Assembly: GCF_010667655.1 (NCBI RefSeq)
Contig: NZ_WHZU01000005.1
Span: forward strand, 1-64,000
Length of the DNA stretch: 64,000 bases
Direction: 5' to 3'
Source of the DNA: Bifidobacterium saimiriisciurei
GTDB taxonomy: Bacteria; Actinomycetota; Actinomycetes; Actinomycetales; Bifidobacteriaceae
The translations under genes and the position numbers were made by a program. Shown in pieces: positions 54,363-63,297 of this stretch. The stretch's first letter is position 1. Every line of letters begins with the position of its first letter. The notes below the pieces were generated by a model that was not told the origin of the DNA, searched no databases, and saw only the letters and a list, made by a program, of their open reading frames with translations.

Positions 54363-54485
54363 AACTCCCCTCAGACCGCCTTTGGCGGCCAGCTCCCCTC
54401 ATTCATGAGGGGAGCCAGATGATGTGACGCTCGGCTCCCCTCATGATTGAGGGGAGCTGTCGGCGACAGCCGACTGAGGGGAGTT
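54363..54485. repeat. Inverted pair of composite hairpin repeats
   Basis: Copy 54363-54416 (plus) and copy 54433-54485 (minus) belong to the same family as 101-153, and are arranged head to head with 16 bp between them. Together they can fold into one large palindrome. They separate the HtaA gene from hmuT. Confidence 0.85.
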
Positions 54486-54518
54486 GATTACCGACGCCTT
54501 AGTCTCGTCGACTACGGC

Positions 54519-57500
54519 TTAGCGCAGGGCGCGACGACGGGCGGCGAGCACGATGCCCGCGCCTGCGGCCAGGACGGCGGCCGCGGCGACGATGCCCATA
54601 ATGGCGGAGCCGGTCTTGCTCAGCGCGTTGGGCTTCGTGGCGGTGCCGTTGGCCTTGGCGGCGGCGTTCGTCTTGTTGGACGACGTGGTGCCGGTCGCGG
54701 AGCCGGAAGCGCTGCCGTTGGCGGAACCGTTGTTCTGGTTCTGGCCGCTGTTGCCGTTGTTGTTCTGGTTGCCGTTGTTGTTGGCGGTCGGGTCCTTCAC
54801 GGTGACGGGCAGGGTGGCCTTGACGTCCTTGCCGTCGATGGTCGCCGTGATGGTGATGGTGGCGGAGCCGGCCTTGCCGGCGACGACCTTCTGCTCGTCG
54901 TAGCCGACGGCGGCGGTGGACGGGGTGTCGGCCGCGGAGTCGTCGGATTCGGCCGGGAAGCCGATGACCGACTTGTCGGAGGACTCCCAGGTCACCTTTT
55001 CGCCGCCGACGTTCTCGCCCTGGGCGAAGGCGTAGATGGTCTTCTCGTCGTTCACGTTGAGCGTGAGCGAGGTGATGGCCTTCTTGTCCGCGTCGGCGAA
55101 GGCGAGCTTCGGCTCGATGGCGGCGGGCTTGGCGGCTTCGGCCGCCGACGCGCCGGCGGTGCCGACGGCGTTCCTGGCCGTCACGGATGCCGTGTACTCG
55201 GTGTTCGGGTCGAGCTCGGTGAAGACGTGCTGGAAGGTGTTCGCGTCCACGTCGGCGGTCAGAGCGGCGGCGCGGGCCTTGGTCTTCGGAGTGAGCGTGA
55301 CGGTGTAGCCGGTGATGGCGCTGCCGCCGTCGGAGGCGGGCTTGGACCAGCTGACGAGCAGCTCGTGGGCGCCGGACTGCTTCACGGTCACGTTCTGCGG
55401 GGCGGAAGGAGCGACGGCCGCGATCTCAAGGTTCTTGGCCGCGACTGCCGCGGACTGCTGGCCCTCGGCGTCGATGGCGACGACGGTGGCCTTGAGCGTG
55501 GTGCCGGGCTTGGCGATGCCGGCGAAGTCGGCGGTGTACGCGCTCTGGCCGTCGACGGCCTCGACGGTCTTGGTGGCGACCTGCTTGCCGTCCTTGTCGG
55601 AGACGACGACCGTGTACTTGGCGACCTTGGAGTCGTAGGCGCCGGCGGCCGGGGCCTTCCAGCCCACCGTGGCGTCGGCGTCGCCGGACTTGGCAAGGGT
55701 CACGTCACTCGGCGCGGTCGGAATCTGGGCCTTGAGGGTGATGGCCTGGGCGGTGTCGAGGCGACGGTCGGTGATGGCCAGCTGGTGCGCGGCGATGGTA
55801 CCGACGATGTAGGTCTTGCCGTATTCGAGCTTGTTGGCGTCCACGTCGACGGTGCCGGTGAAGGCGCCGTCCTTGATCTGGCCGGGCTGGATCCATGCGG
55901 TGCCGACGAGCTTGCCCATGTAGGCCATGCTGAAGGCCTGGCCGGGCTTCCACACGGAGGAGTCGACGACGATCAGGTAGGTGCCGTTCGCGGCGGCGCC
56001 GCCGGTGAAGCCGGTGCCCTTGACGGTGAAGGTGTTCTTGACGGACGGGTCGATGTTCGTGGCCGGGCTGACCTTGATGCCCAGGTCGGCCGCCGGATCG
56101 GGGTTCGGGGTCACGGCGTCGGAGGCCGGGGATGCGACCGAGGAGCCCTTGGCGTTCTTGGCCACGACGGTGGCGGTGTAGGAAACGCCCTGGGCGGAGA
56201 GGCCGGTGAACGTGGCGGTGGTGGTGTTCGCGTCCACGTCCTGGGTGACGGCGTCGCCCTTGGACGGGGTGAGCGTGACGGTGTAGCCGGTGATTGCGGA
56301 ACCGCCATCCTTGGCCGGAGCCTTCCAATCAACCTTCACCTGGTATGGGTCGGCGTTGGTGCCGGCGAGGGTCGCGGTGGGCTGGGCCGGGGCGGCGGGC
56401 GCGGTGGTCTCCGGCTCGGTGGTCTTGAGCGTCAGGTCGACGGCGTGGTCGAGGTTGCGGTTGGTCACGGAGAGCATGTGCGCGGCGAACGTGCCGACCA
56501 CGTACTGCTTGGAGGCGTCAAGCGTGTTGGCGGGGATGTCGAGCACCTGGGTCCAGTTGCCGTCCTTGTCGAGGTTGGCGTAGCCGTCCTTCGGATCGTT
56601 GTTCGGGCGCACCCACTTCTGGATGGTGAAGGCGTTCTGGTCGGTCGGGACCTTGCCCGGCTCCCACACGGACTTGTCGGCGATCACGACGTAGGTGCCG
56701 TAGGCGGCGCCGGAGCCGGTGTAGCCCTTGCCGGTCACGGTGATCTGCTGGTCCTTGGTCGGGTCGATGGTGGTCGGGTCGGCGGAAAGCGTGCCGACGT
56801 TGCCCACCTTGGTCGGATCCTCGGCCGCCTTGGCGGTGTAGGAGACGGCGATCTCGGTGGGGGCCTTGCGCTGGTCCGCGGCGCCGCCGGAGGCGTACCA
56901 GTACGGGCCGGAACCGGTCTTGGTGATGAAGTCGAGGAACGGCTTCGGCCAGCTCTTGGCCTTGGTGCCCTGGCCGTCCACGTCGATCTCGTTGAAGTCG
57001 GGGGTGACGACCGTGCCGTCGTCCTTCACGTCCACGTTGGAGAGCGTGGCGATCTCCACGTTCTTCTCCTCGGCGACCTTGTTGAACACGGTGGCGTCGT
57101 TCATGTCGGTGGCCCAACCACCGAGCGTGGCGGTGACGGTGCCCTTGCCGCCGGTGACGTTCAGCTTGAGGTCCTTGGCGTACCACTGGACCTGGCCGGA
57201 GTAGTAGGCGACGGTGAAGGAGCCGGTCCAGGAGATCTCGGCGTTGTCCTTGTCGGCGTCGATGGTGCCGGTGCCCTTGGTCAGCTTGACGCGGTTGCCG
57301 CTGCCCTCGCCGGTGGCGGAATAGGCGGCGGGAAGGTCCTTGCCGTCAGGGGTGGTCTTGAGTCCGGCCCAGGTGGCGGCCGCATACGTGCCGTCGGCCT
57401 GCTTCTTCTCGATGGAGACGTTGCCGTCCGACTGCTTCCACTCGTTCTCTTCGACAAGGTCGTCGGCCGAGGTCTTGTCGACGACGCCGGCGCTCAGGAA

Positions 57501-57689
57501 GTTGAACGTGCCGGGATTGTAGGCGCGCCAGTTCGTCTCCTTGTTGAGGCCCCACGTCAGGGTGGCGTCGTCGGTGGTCTTCGCGGTCGAGTCGGCGGCG
57601 GAGGCGGCCGGCACGACGAGTCCGGCGCCGAGCGTCGCCACGGCGACTGCCGAGGCGAGCGCCGCGCTGCGTTTCTTGTTCAAGAACAC
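54519..57689 (-). CDS. Sortase-anchored HtaA-domain surface protein
   Basis: A 1056-residue wall protein. A signal peptide (to VVPAASA) is followed by one HtaA domain (about 45-290, LTWGLNKETNWRAYNPG ... SGPYWYASGGA), a repeated Ig-like module (about 300-430 and 535-650, DPTKDQQITVTGKGYTGSGA and DPSVKNTFTVKGTGFTGGAA), fibronectin-III modules between and after, and a bacterial Ig-like domain (about 880-970). An Asn/Gln/Gly/Ser linker leads to the sorting signal NALSKTGS, a hydrophobic helix and RRRALR. I choose the GTG at 57689, which has AAAGGA upstream. The ATG at 57710 is the alternative. It probably captures heme at the surface. Confidence 0.88.
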   Translation of the reverse strand: MFLNKKRSAALASAVAVATLGAGLVVPAASAADSTAKTTDDATLTWGLNKETNWRAYNPGTFNFLSAGVVDKTSADDLVEENEWKQSDGNVSIEKKQADGTYAAATWAGLKTTPDGKDLPAAYSATGEGSGNRVKLTKGTGTIDADKDNAEISWTGSFTVAYYSGQVQWYAKDLKLNVTGGKGTVTATLGGWATDMNDATVFNKVAEEKNVEIATLSNVDVKDDGTVVTPDFNEIDVDGQGTKAKSWPKPFLDFITKTGSGPYWYASGGAADQRKAPTEIAVSYTAKAAEDPTKVGNVGTLSADPTTIDPTKDQQITVTGKGYTGSGAAYGTYVVIADKSVWEPGKVPTDQNAFTIQKWVRPNNDPKDGYANLDKDGNWTQVLDIPANTLDASKQYVVGTFAAHMLSVTNRNLDHAVDLTLKTTEPETTAPAAPAQPTATLAGTNADPYQVKVDWKAPAKDGGSAITGYTVTLTPSKGDAVTQDVDANTTTATFTGLSAQGVSYTATVVAKNAKGSSVASPASDAVTPNPDPAADLGIKVSPATNIDPSVKNTFTVKGTGFTGGAAANGTYLIVVDSSVWKPGQAFSMAYMGKLVGTAWIQPGQIKDGAFTGTVDVDANKLEYGKTYIVGTIAAHQLAITDRRLDTAQAITLKAQIPTAPSDVTLAKSGDADATVGWKAPAAGAYDSKVAKYTVVVSDKDGKQVATKTVEAVDGQSAYTADFAGIAKPGTTLKATVVAIDAEGQQSAAVAAKNLEIAAVAPSAPQNVTVKQSGAHELLVSWSKPASDGGSAITGYTVTLTPKTKARAAALTADVDANTFQHVFTELDPNTEYTASVTARNAVGTAGASAAEAAKPAAIEPKLAFADADKKAITSLTLNVNDEKTIYAFAQGENVGGEKVTWESSDKSVIGFPAESDDSAADTPSTAAVGYDEQKVVAGKAGSATITITATIDGKDVKATLPVTVKDPTANNNGNQNNNGNSGQNQNNGSANGSASGSATGTTSSNKTNAAAKANGTATKPNALSKTGSAIMGIVAAAAVLAAGAGIVLAARRRALR

Positions 57690-58095
57690 TGATGTTCCTT
57701 TCGTCTTCATGTCCCCATGCCCTCATCCAACGGAAACCTGATGCGGATTCGGGGTTCCAACACGTTCCTCACGGGGGGCGTCGCCTCGAAAAAGATATAG
57801 AGCTGACAGGCATGCCCTGTGAAGTTCGTACGCACGATACGACGAGGAAAAAATCATTCTCAAGTCTTGTTTTTCCAAGCTTGGTTCCGTATTCGCGCAC
57901 GCGCGATATCAAGAATCGTTCCCAAAATCAATAGATGTGATATACATCACACTACATAGTTCGGCGGGGCGTAGCATACACCCCTAGTACGTTGCAACCG
58001 ACGTCCGGAACCTCTCGGCGTCGGATTTCACGGACGTATGCGTCATAGCCGACGCTGCACGGCCGACGGCCAAGGCATCCACTACCCTGACAATC
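57690..58095. other. Intergenic region, divergent heme locus and rnhA
   Basis: About 400 bp, AT-rich, holding the promoters of both sides. It contains the TGTGA-N6-TCACA palindrome at 57936-57951. No obvious DtxR/IdeR iron box was found by eye. No gene is recognised. Confidence 0.5.
57936..57951. promoter_or_regulatory. CRP/FNR-like palindrome
   Basis: TGTGATATACATCACA has the TGTGA-N6-TCACA form of Crp-family sites. It lies about 250 bp upstream of the HtaA gene and 145 bp upstream of rnhA. Confidence 0.5.
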
Positions 58096-59115
58096 ATGAC
58101 GATCACGGTATCAACAGATGGCAGCGCTCTTGGAAACCCCAATGGTCCAATGGGCTGGGCGTGGGCGGACCACGAGGTGGATGCGGGCGGCAGGCCCGGC
58201 CATGAGCATCCCGGCGACTGCGACGCGGGCGGCGCGACGAACGGCACGAATCAGATCGGCGAGCTGTGCGCGGTGCTGGAGGCGCTGCGCGCGCATCCGG
58301 GCGAGGAGCCCCTTGTCATCGAGACCGATTCGCAGTACGCCATCAACTGCTCGACCAAGTGGGTGCATGGCTGGAAGCGCAACGGCTGGAAGAACTCGCA
58401 GAAGAAGCCGGTGAAGAACGCGCAGCTCGTCAAGGCCATCGACGCGGAGATCTCCCGTCGTGCCGGTTCGGTGAAGTTCGTGTGGGTCAAAGGCCACGCG
58501 GGCAACGCCGGCAACGAGAAGGTGGACGAGCTGGCGCGCACGTATGCGGGCGACTGCCGTTCCAAGGCGCGCGACGGATACCTGCCGAAGGAGGGCTGGC
58601 AGTCGCTGCTGGGGTCCGACTATTCGAAGGGCACCGACGTGCCCGCCGACGCGCAGATGCTTCTGGACGGCAGCATCACGGCGGAGGAATACCATCTGGG
58701 GCGCGGCGAGTCCAGCGGCGACGGGCCCAACGGCTCGACGACGAACCATGCGGCGCAGTCAGCGTCGAAATCGGCGTCGAAGCCGTCCGCAAAGCCCTCA
58801 CTGGCCGAACTGCTGAAGGAGCCCGAGGGCGTGCCCGACTACGATGCAAAGCCCGCACCGGAGAAACAGCCCGCACCGGCATCGGCCCGCCGACCGGCGC
58901 CGCGATCACAGCCCGCCTCCACACCCCCCACCCCTGCCGCGCACCGTCCCTCCGGCCTGCGGGCGCAGGGCACCGTGCGCATCACCCCCCCGCCGTCAAG
59001 CAGCCCGTCATTCCAAGGCGGGTCCATCACCATCACCGGCACCATCACCTTCACCGGCACGGTGGCCGCGGACGGCACGATGGAGCTCGACGGCGACGTC
59101 TTCCTCGGACGCTGA
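58096..59115 (+). CDS. rnhA: Ribonuclease HI with long C-terminal extension
   Basis: Cuts RNA in RNA:DNA hybrids. The catalytic domain is residues 1-155, with Asp8 in STDGSALGNP, Glu in IGELCAVLEAL, Asp in IETDSQYAIN, and the late Asp in NEKVDELARTYAGD. It lacks the N-terminal hybrid-binding domain. The remaining ~185 residues, a Ser/Ala/Pro/Lys-rich tail ending in a Thr/Ile/Gly segment (SITITGTITFTGTV), are far beyond the usual ~155-residue size. The start is at MTITVSTDGSAL. It appears monocistronic. Confidence 0.92.
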   Translation: MTITVSTDGSALGNPNGPMGWAWADHEVDAGGRPGHEHPGDCDAGGATNGTNQIGELCAVLEALRAHPGEEPLVIETDSQYAINCSTKWVHGWKRNGWKNSQKKPVKNAQLVKAIDAEISRRAGSVKFVWVKGHAGNAGNEKVDELARTYAGDCRSKARDGYLPKEGWQSLLGSDYSKGTDVPADAQMLLDGSITAEEYHLGRGESSGDGPNGSTTNHAAQSASKSASKPSAKPSLAELLKEPEGVPDYDAKPAPEKQPAPASARRPAPRSQPASTPPTPAAHRPSGLRAQGTVRITPPPSSSPSFQGGSITITGTITFTGTVAADGTMELDGDVFLGR

Positions 59116-59188
59116 CCGCACCGTTGCATACACTTGGTTAATGAATGTGTAGAACGTTCAAAAATCCGGTCCAGCGAAGGAGAGAACC

Positions 59189-59887
59189 ATGGACAAGGCA
59201 CAGCAGGATGCATTGAAGAAGGCGGCGGGCATCGAGGCCGCCAAGCTGGTGACGAACGGCATGATCGCAGGCCTGGGAACCGGCTCGACCGTGCGCTTCC
59301 TCGTCGACGAGCTCGGCCGCCGCGTGCAGGAGGAAGGCCTTCAGTTCACCGGCGTGACCACCTCCCGCCGTACGCAGGAGCAGGCCGAGGGCTATGGCAT
59401 CAAGATCGTGGACGTCGATGACGTCGACCACATCGACGTGACCATCGACGGCGCCGACGAGGTGGACAAGAACTTCGACGGCATCAAGGGCGGCGGCGCG
59501 GCCCTGCTGTGGGAGAAGATCGTGGCCACGAACTCCAACAAGATCGTCTGGATCGTGGACGAGTCCAAGGTCGTCGACACCATCGGCGCGTTCCCGCTGC
59601 CGGTCGAGGTCATCCCGTTCGGCGCCGGCCACGTCATCAAGAAGTTCGAGGCCAAGGGCTACAAGCCCGTGCTGCGCCTTGACGCCGACGGCAAGGAAGT
59701 GCGCACCGACGAGAACAACTTCGTCGTCGACCTGCACCTGGGCCGCATCGACCACCCGCGCGAGCTGGCCGAGGACCTCATCAACACGGTCGGCGTGGTG
59801 GAGCACGGCCTGTTCCTCAACATGGTCGACACCGTGATCGTGGGCGACCCGAACGGCCCGCGCGTCATGACCAACGGCAACAAGTGA
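59189..59887 (+). CDS. rpiA: Ribose-5-phosphate isomerase A
   Basis: Interconverts ribose-5-P and ribulose-5-P, which feeds the pentose part of the bifid shunt. The 232-residue enzyme shows [17 protein letters not shown], the [10 protein letters not shown] active-site loop, [15 protein letters not shown] and the C-terminal [19 protein letters not shown] precedes the ATG. A clear terminator follows. Confidence 0.96.
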   Translation: MDKAQQDALKKAAGIEAAKLVTNGMIAGLGTGSTVRFLVDELGRRVQEEGLQFTGVTTSRRTQEQAEGYGIKIVDVDDVDHIDVTIDGADEVDKNFDGIKGGGAALLWEKIVATNSNKIVWIVDESKVVDTIGAFPLPVEVIPFGAGHVIKKFEAKGYKPVLRLDADGKEVRTDENNFVVDLHLGRIDHPRELAEDLINTVGVVEHGLFLNMVDTVIVGDPNGPRVMTNGNK

Positions 59888-59905
59888 CGCAACGTCACCT
59901 ATGAC

Positions 59906-59940
59906 AAAAGCCCCGGAACCGTAAGGTTCACGGGGCTTTT
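59906..59940 (+). terminator. rpiA terminator
   Basis: AAAAGCCCCG pairs with CGGGGCTTTT around an inner ACC/GGT stem, followed by TTCC. It may also end the convergent bS22 gene. Confidence 0.85.
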
Positions 59941-59980
59941 TCCTGCGTCTGCTCGACGCTGCGCCGTACGGCGCTGAAGA

Positions 59981-60070
59981 CTACTTGCGCTGGTGGCGAG
60001 TCTTACGCAGCAGTTTGCGGTGCTTCTTCTTGCTCATCCGCTTGCGGCGCTTCTTGATGACCGAACCCAT
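59981..60070 (-). CDS. Small ribosomal protein bS22 (AURKAIP1/COX24 domain)
   Basis: A 29-codon gene, too short for routine ORF calling. The product reads [20 protein letters not shown] and continues with LRKTRHQRK, extremely basic and matching the actinobacterial COX24-domain ribosomal protein (bS22). GGAGG five bases before the ATG at 60070 gives strong support. It ends with TAG at 59981. It is a few residues shorter than relatives that end in further basic residues. Confidence 0.88.
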   Translation of the reverse strand: MGSVIKKRRKRMSKKKHRKLLRKTRHQRK

Positions 60071-60209
60071 CTCAGCCTCCGTTCTATATGTATCGAAAAG
60101 ATTGCAACTTGCCCAATAGTACTACGGCTTTCGGACGAACACCACCCACGGCGCCAATCCGTGCCGCGGCCCCGTGCGATGGACCACGCCGAGACCATAT
60201 GGGGGCGGC

Positions 60210-60812
60210 CTACATGGGGAACTTCTGGTAGAACGCCATCACCGCGTCCTTGCCGCCCGTCACCTGGAAGACCACGGTGTCGTTCTGCCAGACGGCGACG
60301 GCCTTGGCGTCGTCGTCGGCGTCGGTCTTGACCACGTACGTGCCCTTGTTGGCGCCGGACACCTTCACATTGCCGTGCGCCAGGGTGTCGCCTTCCAGAG
60401 CGGCCGTCAGCTTGTCGTACTGGGTCTTCGCGCCGGAGGAGTTCGACCACTGGCCGATGACCATCGCCACGTCCTTCGACTTGGCGCCGGTGGAATACGT
60501 GACCGCATACTCCTCGACCGGCTTGGCGGATTCCCAGTCCTTCGTGGCCTCGACGCCGGTGCGCGCGTAGTTCGCCACGGCATCGGGGAACGCCTTGACC
60601 AGTTCGCTGGCGTTCTTCGGCAGCGCGGACGCCTCGATGGTCGGGGTCGCCGCCGCGGACTGCGTCTGCAGGCTCCGCGCATCGCCGCCGTTGTCCTTCA
60701 TCGCCCAGCCGGGCCAGACGAACGCGCTGAACAGCGCGATGATGATGATCACCGCCGCGGTGACGATAACGATCAGACGACGTCGCGAGGAAGAAGAATT
60801 GGAATTTGGCAT
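60210..60812 (-). CDS. Membrane-anchored protein of unknown function
   Basis: A 200-residue protein. A basic Ser-rich start (MPNSNSSSSRRRL) precedes one membrane helix (about 13-35) and an extracytoplasmic alpha/beta domain of ~150 residues with no motif I recognise. Two helices separated by short strands (TQYDKLTAALEGDTLAHGNV; KDAVMAFYQKFPM) are seen. It is monocistronic. It lies about 140 bp beyond the bS22 start on the same strand and could be a distal upstream partner. Confidence 0.75.
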   Translation of the reverse strand: MPNSNSSSSRRRLIVIVTAAVIIIIALFSAFVWPGWAMKDNGGDARSLQTQSAAATPTIEASALPKNASELVKAFPDAVANYARTGVEATKDWESAKPVEEYAVTYSTGAKSKDVAMVIGQWSNSSGAKTQYDKLTAALEGDTLAHGNVKVSGANKGTYVVKTDADDDAKAVAVWQNDTVVFQVTGGKDAVMAFYQKFPM

Positions 60813-60995
60813 AGCGTGATTCTCTCACGCCGTTAGGACGCTGGCCGGCGGGCGCCGCATGCGCCGACGCCTGCAATGCCAACGGCCGCGATGGCCCTCT
60901 CTGCGAATCGCGCCGGCGGCTCCCGCCGACGCGACGCAATAGGGGGCGAGGGTGCTGCGGGGATTTTGTCGTTCAACGACAATAGCGTTGACGGC

Positions 60996-62498
60996 ATGGC
61001 GAAATCCTCTACTCAGTTCCTGTGCTCCGAATGCGGATGGAGCGGCGGCAAATGGTTCGGACGCTGCCCCGAATGCGGCGAATGGGGCACCATCGAGGAG
61101 TTCCGCGAGGCGCGCCCGAGGGCTGCGGCGCGCACGCGCGGTGCGGCGTCGGCCGCCGGCGTCGTCGGCGTCAACGGCATGGCCGCGGGTTCGCGCTCGG
61201 GAATCGGCGCGGCCACGTCGCATACGCAGGCGGCGCATGTGCCCGATTCCATGGTCGTGCCCATCACCAGGGTGAGCGAGGCCGACGTGACGCGCGTGCC
61301 GACGGGCTTCGGGGAATTCGACCGTGTGCTCGGCGGCGGCATCGTGCCCGGTTCGGTGGTGCTGGTGGCCGGCGAGCCCGGCATCGGCAAGTCCACGTTG
61401 CTGTTGGAGACGGCAGGCCGCGTGGCCCGGGCCGCGGCCGGCGCGTCGTCGGCAGCCGACGCCGGCGGCAAGGTCCTGTATGTCTCGGGCGAGGAGTCCA
61501 CGTCGCAGGTACGTATGCGCGCCGGCCGCATCGGCGCCGTCAACGACCATCTGCTGCTCGCCTCCACCACCGACCTCGCCACCGTGCTCGGTCTTATCGA
61601 ACAGGTGAATCCGGTGCTGGCAATCGTCGATTCGGCGCAGACCATCATCTCGCAGGACGTCGATGGCATCTCGGGCGGCTCCTCGCAGGTGCGCGAGGTC
61701 GCCGGCGCCCTCATCGACGTGGCCAAGACGCGAGACATCCCCGTACTGCTGGTCGGTCATGTGACGAAGGACGGCTCGATCGCCGGCCCGCGCACGCTCG
61801 AGCATCTGGTGGATGTGGTCTGCCAGTTCGAGGGCGATTCGCAGACCGCGCTGCGCATGCTGCGCGCGGTCAAGAACCGTTTCGGCCCGACCGATGAGGT
61901 CGGCTGCTTCGATATGAGCGGCGAGGGCATCGACGAGGTCGTCAATCCGGGCGCATTGTTCCTTTCCGACGGCGACGACGCCACCGAGGGCACATGCGTG
62001 ACGTTCACCGTGGACGGCCATCGCAGCCTGCCCATCGAGATCCAGGCGCTGGTGACGAACTCCGTGCTGCCGACGCCGCGCCGTGCGACCAACGGCATCG
62101 ATTCGAACCGGCTGGCCATGCTGGTCGCCGTATTGTACCGGCACGGCGGCATCCCGCTGCTGAACAACGATCTGTATATCTCCACGATCGCCGGCGGATT
62201 GGCGAAGGAGCCGGCATGCGACCTCGCCATCGCGGCCGCGTTGGCGAGCGCCGCCTTCCATGCGCCGATCGCCCGCGATTACGCGGCGATCGGCGAGATC
62301 TCCCTGACCGGCCAGATTCGGCCGGTGCCGCGGTTGGAGTACCGTCTGCGCGAGGCGGCCCGTCTGGGATTCACCCATGTGGTCGTGCCCAGACGCCGTC
62401 GGGGCGCGAAGCCCGTCGCCATCGACGGCCTGACCGTCATCGAGGCGGATTCGGTGTCGAAGGCGCTGAAGGCGATGGGCGTGGTGAAGCGCCGGTAG
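60996..62498 (+). CDS. radA: DNA repair protein RadA
   Basis: A RecA-like ATPase that processes branched DNA during recombination. The 500-residue protein has the N-terminal zinc finger CSECGWSGGKWFGRCPEC, Walker A AGEPGIGKSTLLLE, Walker B region LAIVDSAQTI, the RadA-specific KNRFGPTDE motif, and a C-terminal Lon-like domain (SVLPTPRRATNGIDSNRLAM; PACDLAIAAALASA). The start at MAKSSTQFLC (60996) is chosen from homology. The upstream frame is intergenic. Confidence 0.96.
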   Translation: MAKSSTQFLCSECGWSGGKWFGRCPECGEWGTIEEFREARPRAAARTRGAASAAGVVGVNGMAAGSRSGIGAATSHTQAAHVPDSMVVPITRVSEADVTRVPTGFGEFDRVLGGGIVPGSVVLVAGEPGIGKSTLLLETAGRVARAAAGASSAADAGGKVLYVSGEESTSQVRMRAGRIGAVNDHLLLASTTDLATVLGLIEQVNPVLAIVDSAQTIISQDVDGISGGSSQVREVAGALIDVAKTRDIPVLLVGHVTKDGSIAGPRTLEHLVDVVCQFEGDSQTALRMLRAVKNRFGPTDEVGCFDMSGEGIDEVVNPGALFLSDGDDATEGTCVTFTVDGHRSLPIEIQALVTNSVLPTPRRATNGIDSNRLAMLVAVLYRHGGIPLLNNDLYISTIAGGLAKEPACDLAIAAALASAAFHAPIARDYAAIGEISLTGQIRPVPRLEYRLREAARLGFTHVVVPRRRRGAKPVAIDGLTVIEADSVSKALKAMGVVKRR

Positions 62499-62505
62499 TT
62501 CGGAG

Positions 62506-63162
62506 CTACTGCACGGTGATGGTAAGGGGATCGGATTTCACGGCCTTGTTGTCGCGCAGGCTCAATACGGCCACGTAGGTGCCGGCCTCCACATGGGGTC
62601 GGGAGGCGTCGTCCTGGCAGGTGGAGCCGGTGCGGTTCGTGTTCCATGTGACGGTCTGGATGTCCTTGTCGTTGCCGTCCATGAGCAGCATGCGCGAGTC
62701 GACGTCGCATGAGTCCGAACGCCATACCGTCTCGTTGCCGGACGTGATGGTCAGTATGCGCGACGCGTTCGAGGCGTCGATGAGGCAGGCCTTGCCGCCG
62801 CTGTGCAGGATCGACGTCTTGAAGTTCACGGCGCCGCCGACGCCGACGGTCGTGTAGTCGGCCGACAGGTTCAGCGTGATGTTGGAGTCGTCGCAGTCGG
62901 GCACGCCGGCCGTGGTCTTGGGTTTCTTCGTGCTGTCCGACGATGCCTCGGCGCTTGATGATTTCGTGTCCTTCGAGGATTTCGACGACTTCGCGGTCTG
63001 TGATTGGGACTGTTCGCCGCCGGTCAATGCCTGCACGCCCTTGACCACGCCGTAGACGAGTCCGCCGAATACGGCAAGAACGGCTATCAGCACGATGACC
63101 GCCACGATGCGACGACGACGATAGATACGCTGCTGCTGTTTGCTGATTCTCCGTTTTGCCAT
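62506..63162 (-). CDS. Membrane-anchored protein of unknown function
   Basis: A 218-residue protein. A very basic start (KRRISKQQQRIYRRRRI) precedes a membrane helix (about 20-42), a Ser/Lys/Asp linker (about 50-90) and an extracytoplasmic domain with four cysteines (VPDCDDSN, GGKACLID, SDSCDVDS, GSTCQDD), probably two disulfides, and a beta-rich Ig-like pattern. It converges with radA 7 bp away. I recognise no family. Confidence 0.75.
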   Translation of the reverse strand: MAKRRISKQQQRIYRRRRIVAVIVLIAVLAVFGGLVYGVVKGVQALTGGEQSQSQTAKSSKSSKDTKSSSAEASSDSTKKPKTTAGVPDCDDSNITLNLSADYTTVGVGGAVNFKTSILHSGGKACLIDASNASRILTITSGNETVWRSDSCDVDSRMLLMDGNDKDIQTVTWNTNRTGSTCQDDASRPHVEAGTYVAVLSLRDNKAVKSDPLTITVQ

Positions 63163-63297
63163 AGTTCATGAGTGTAGGAACGTCCGACGGGAAACGGCGT
63201 GGAACACGGCGATTCCTAGCGGCATTTCCACATCGGCGCCGCCATACGGCGGCCGCGGCGACCCCGGCCCGTTATCGCGGCGGCCATGACGGCGCCG

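Noticed and set aside
54447-57692. A 1081-residue plus-strand ORF
   Set aside because: It is a Gly/Val/Arg-rich mirror of the HtaA gene on the other strand.
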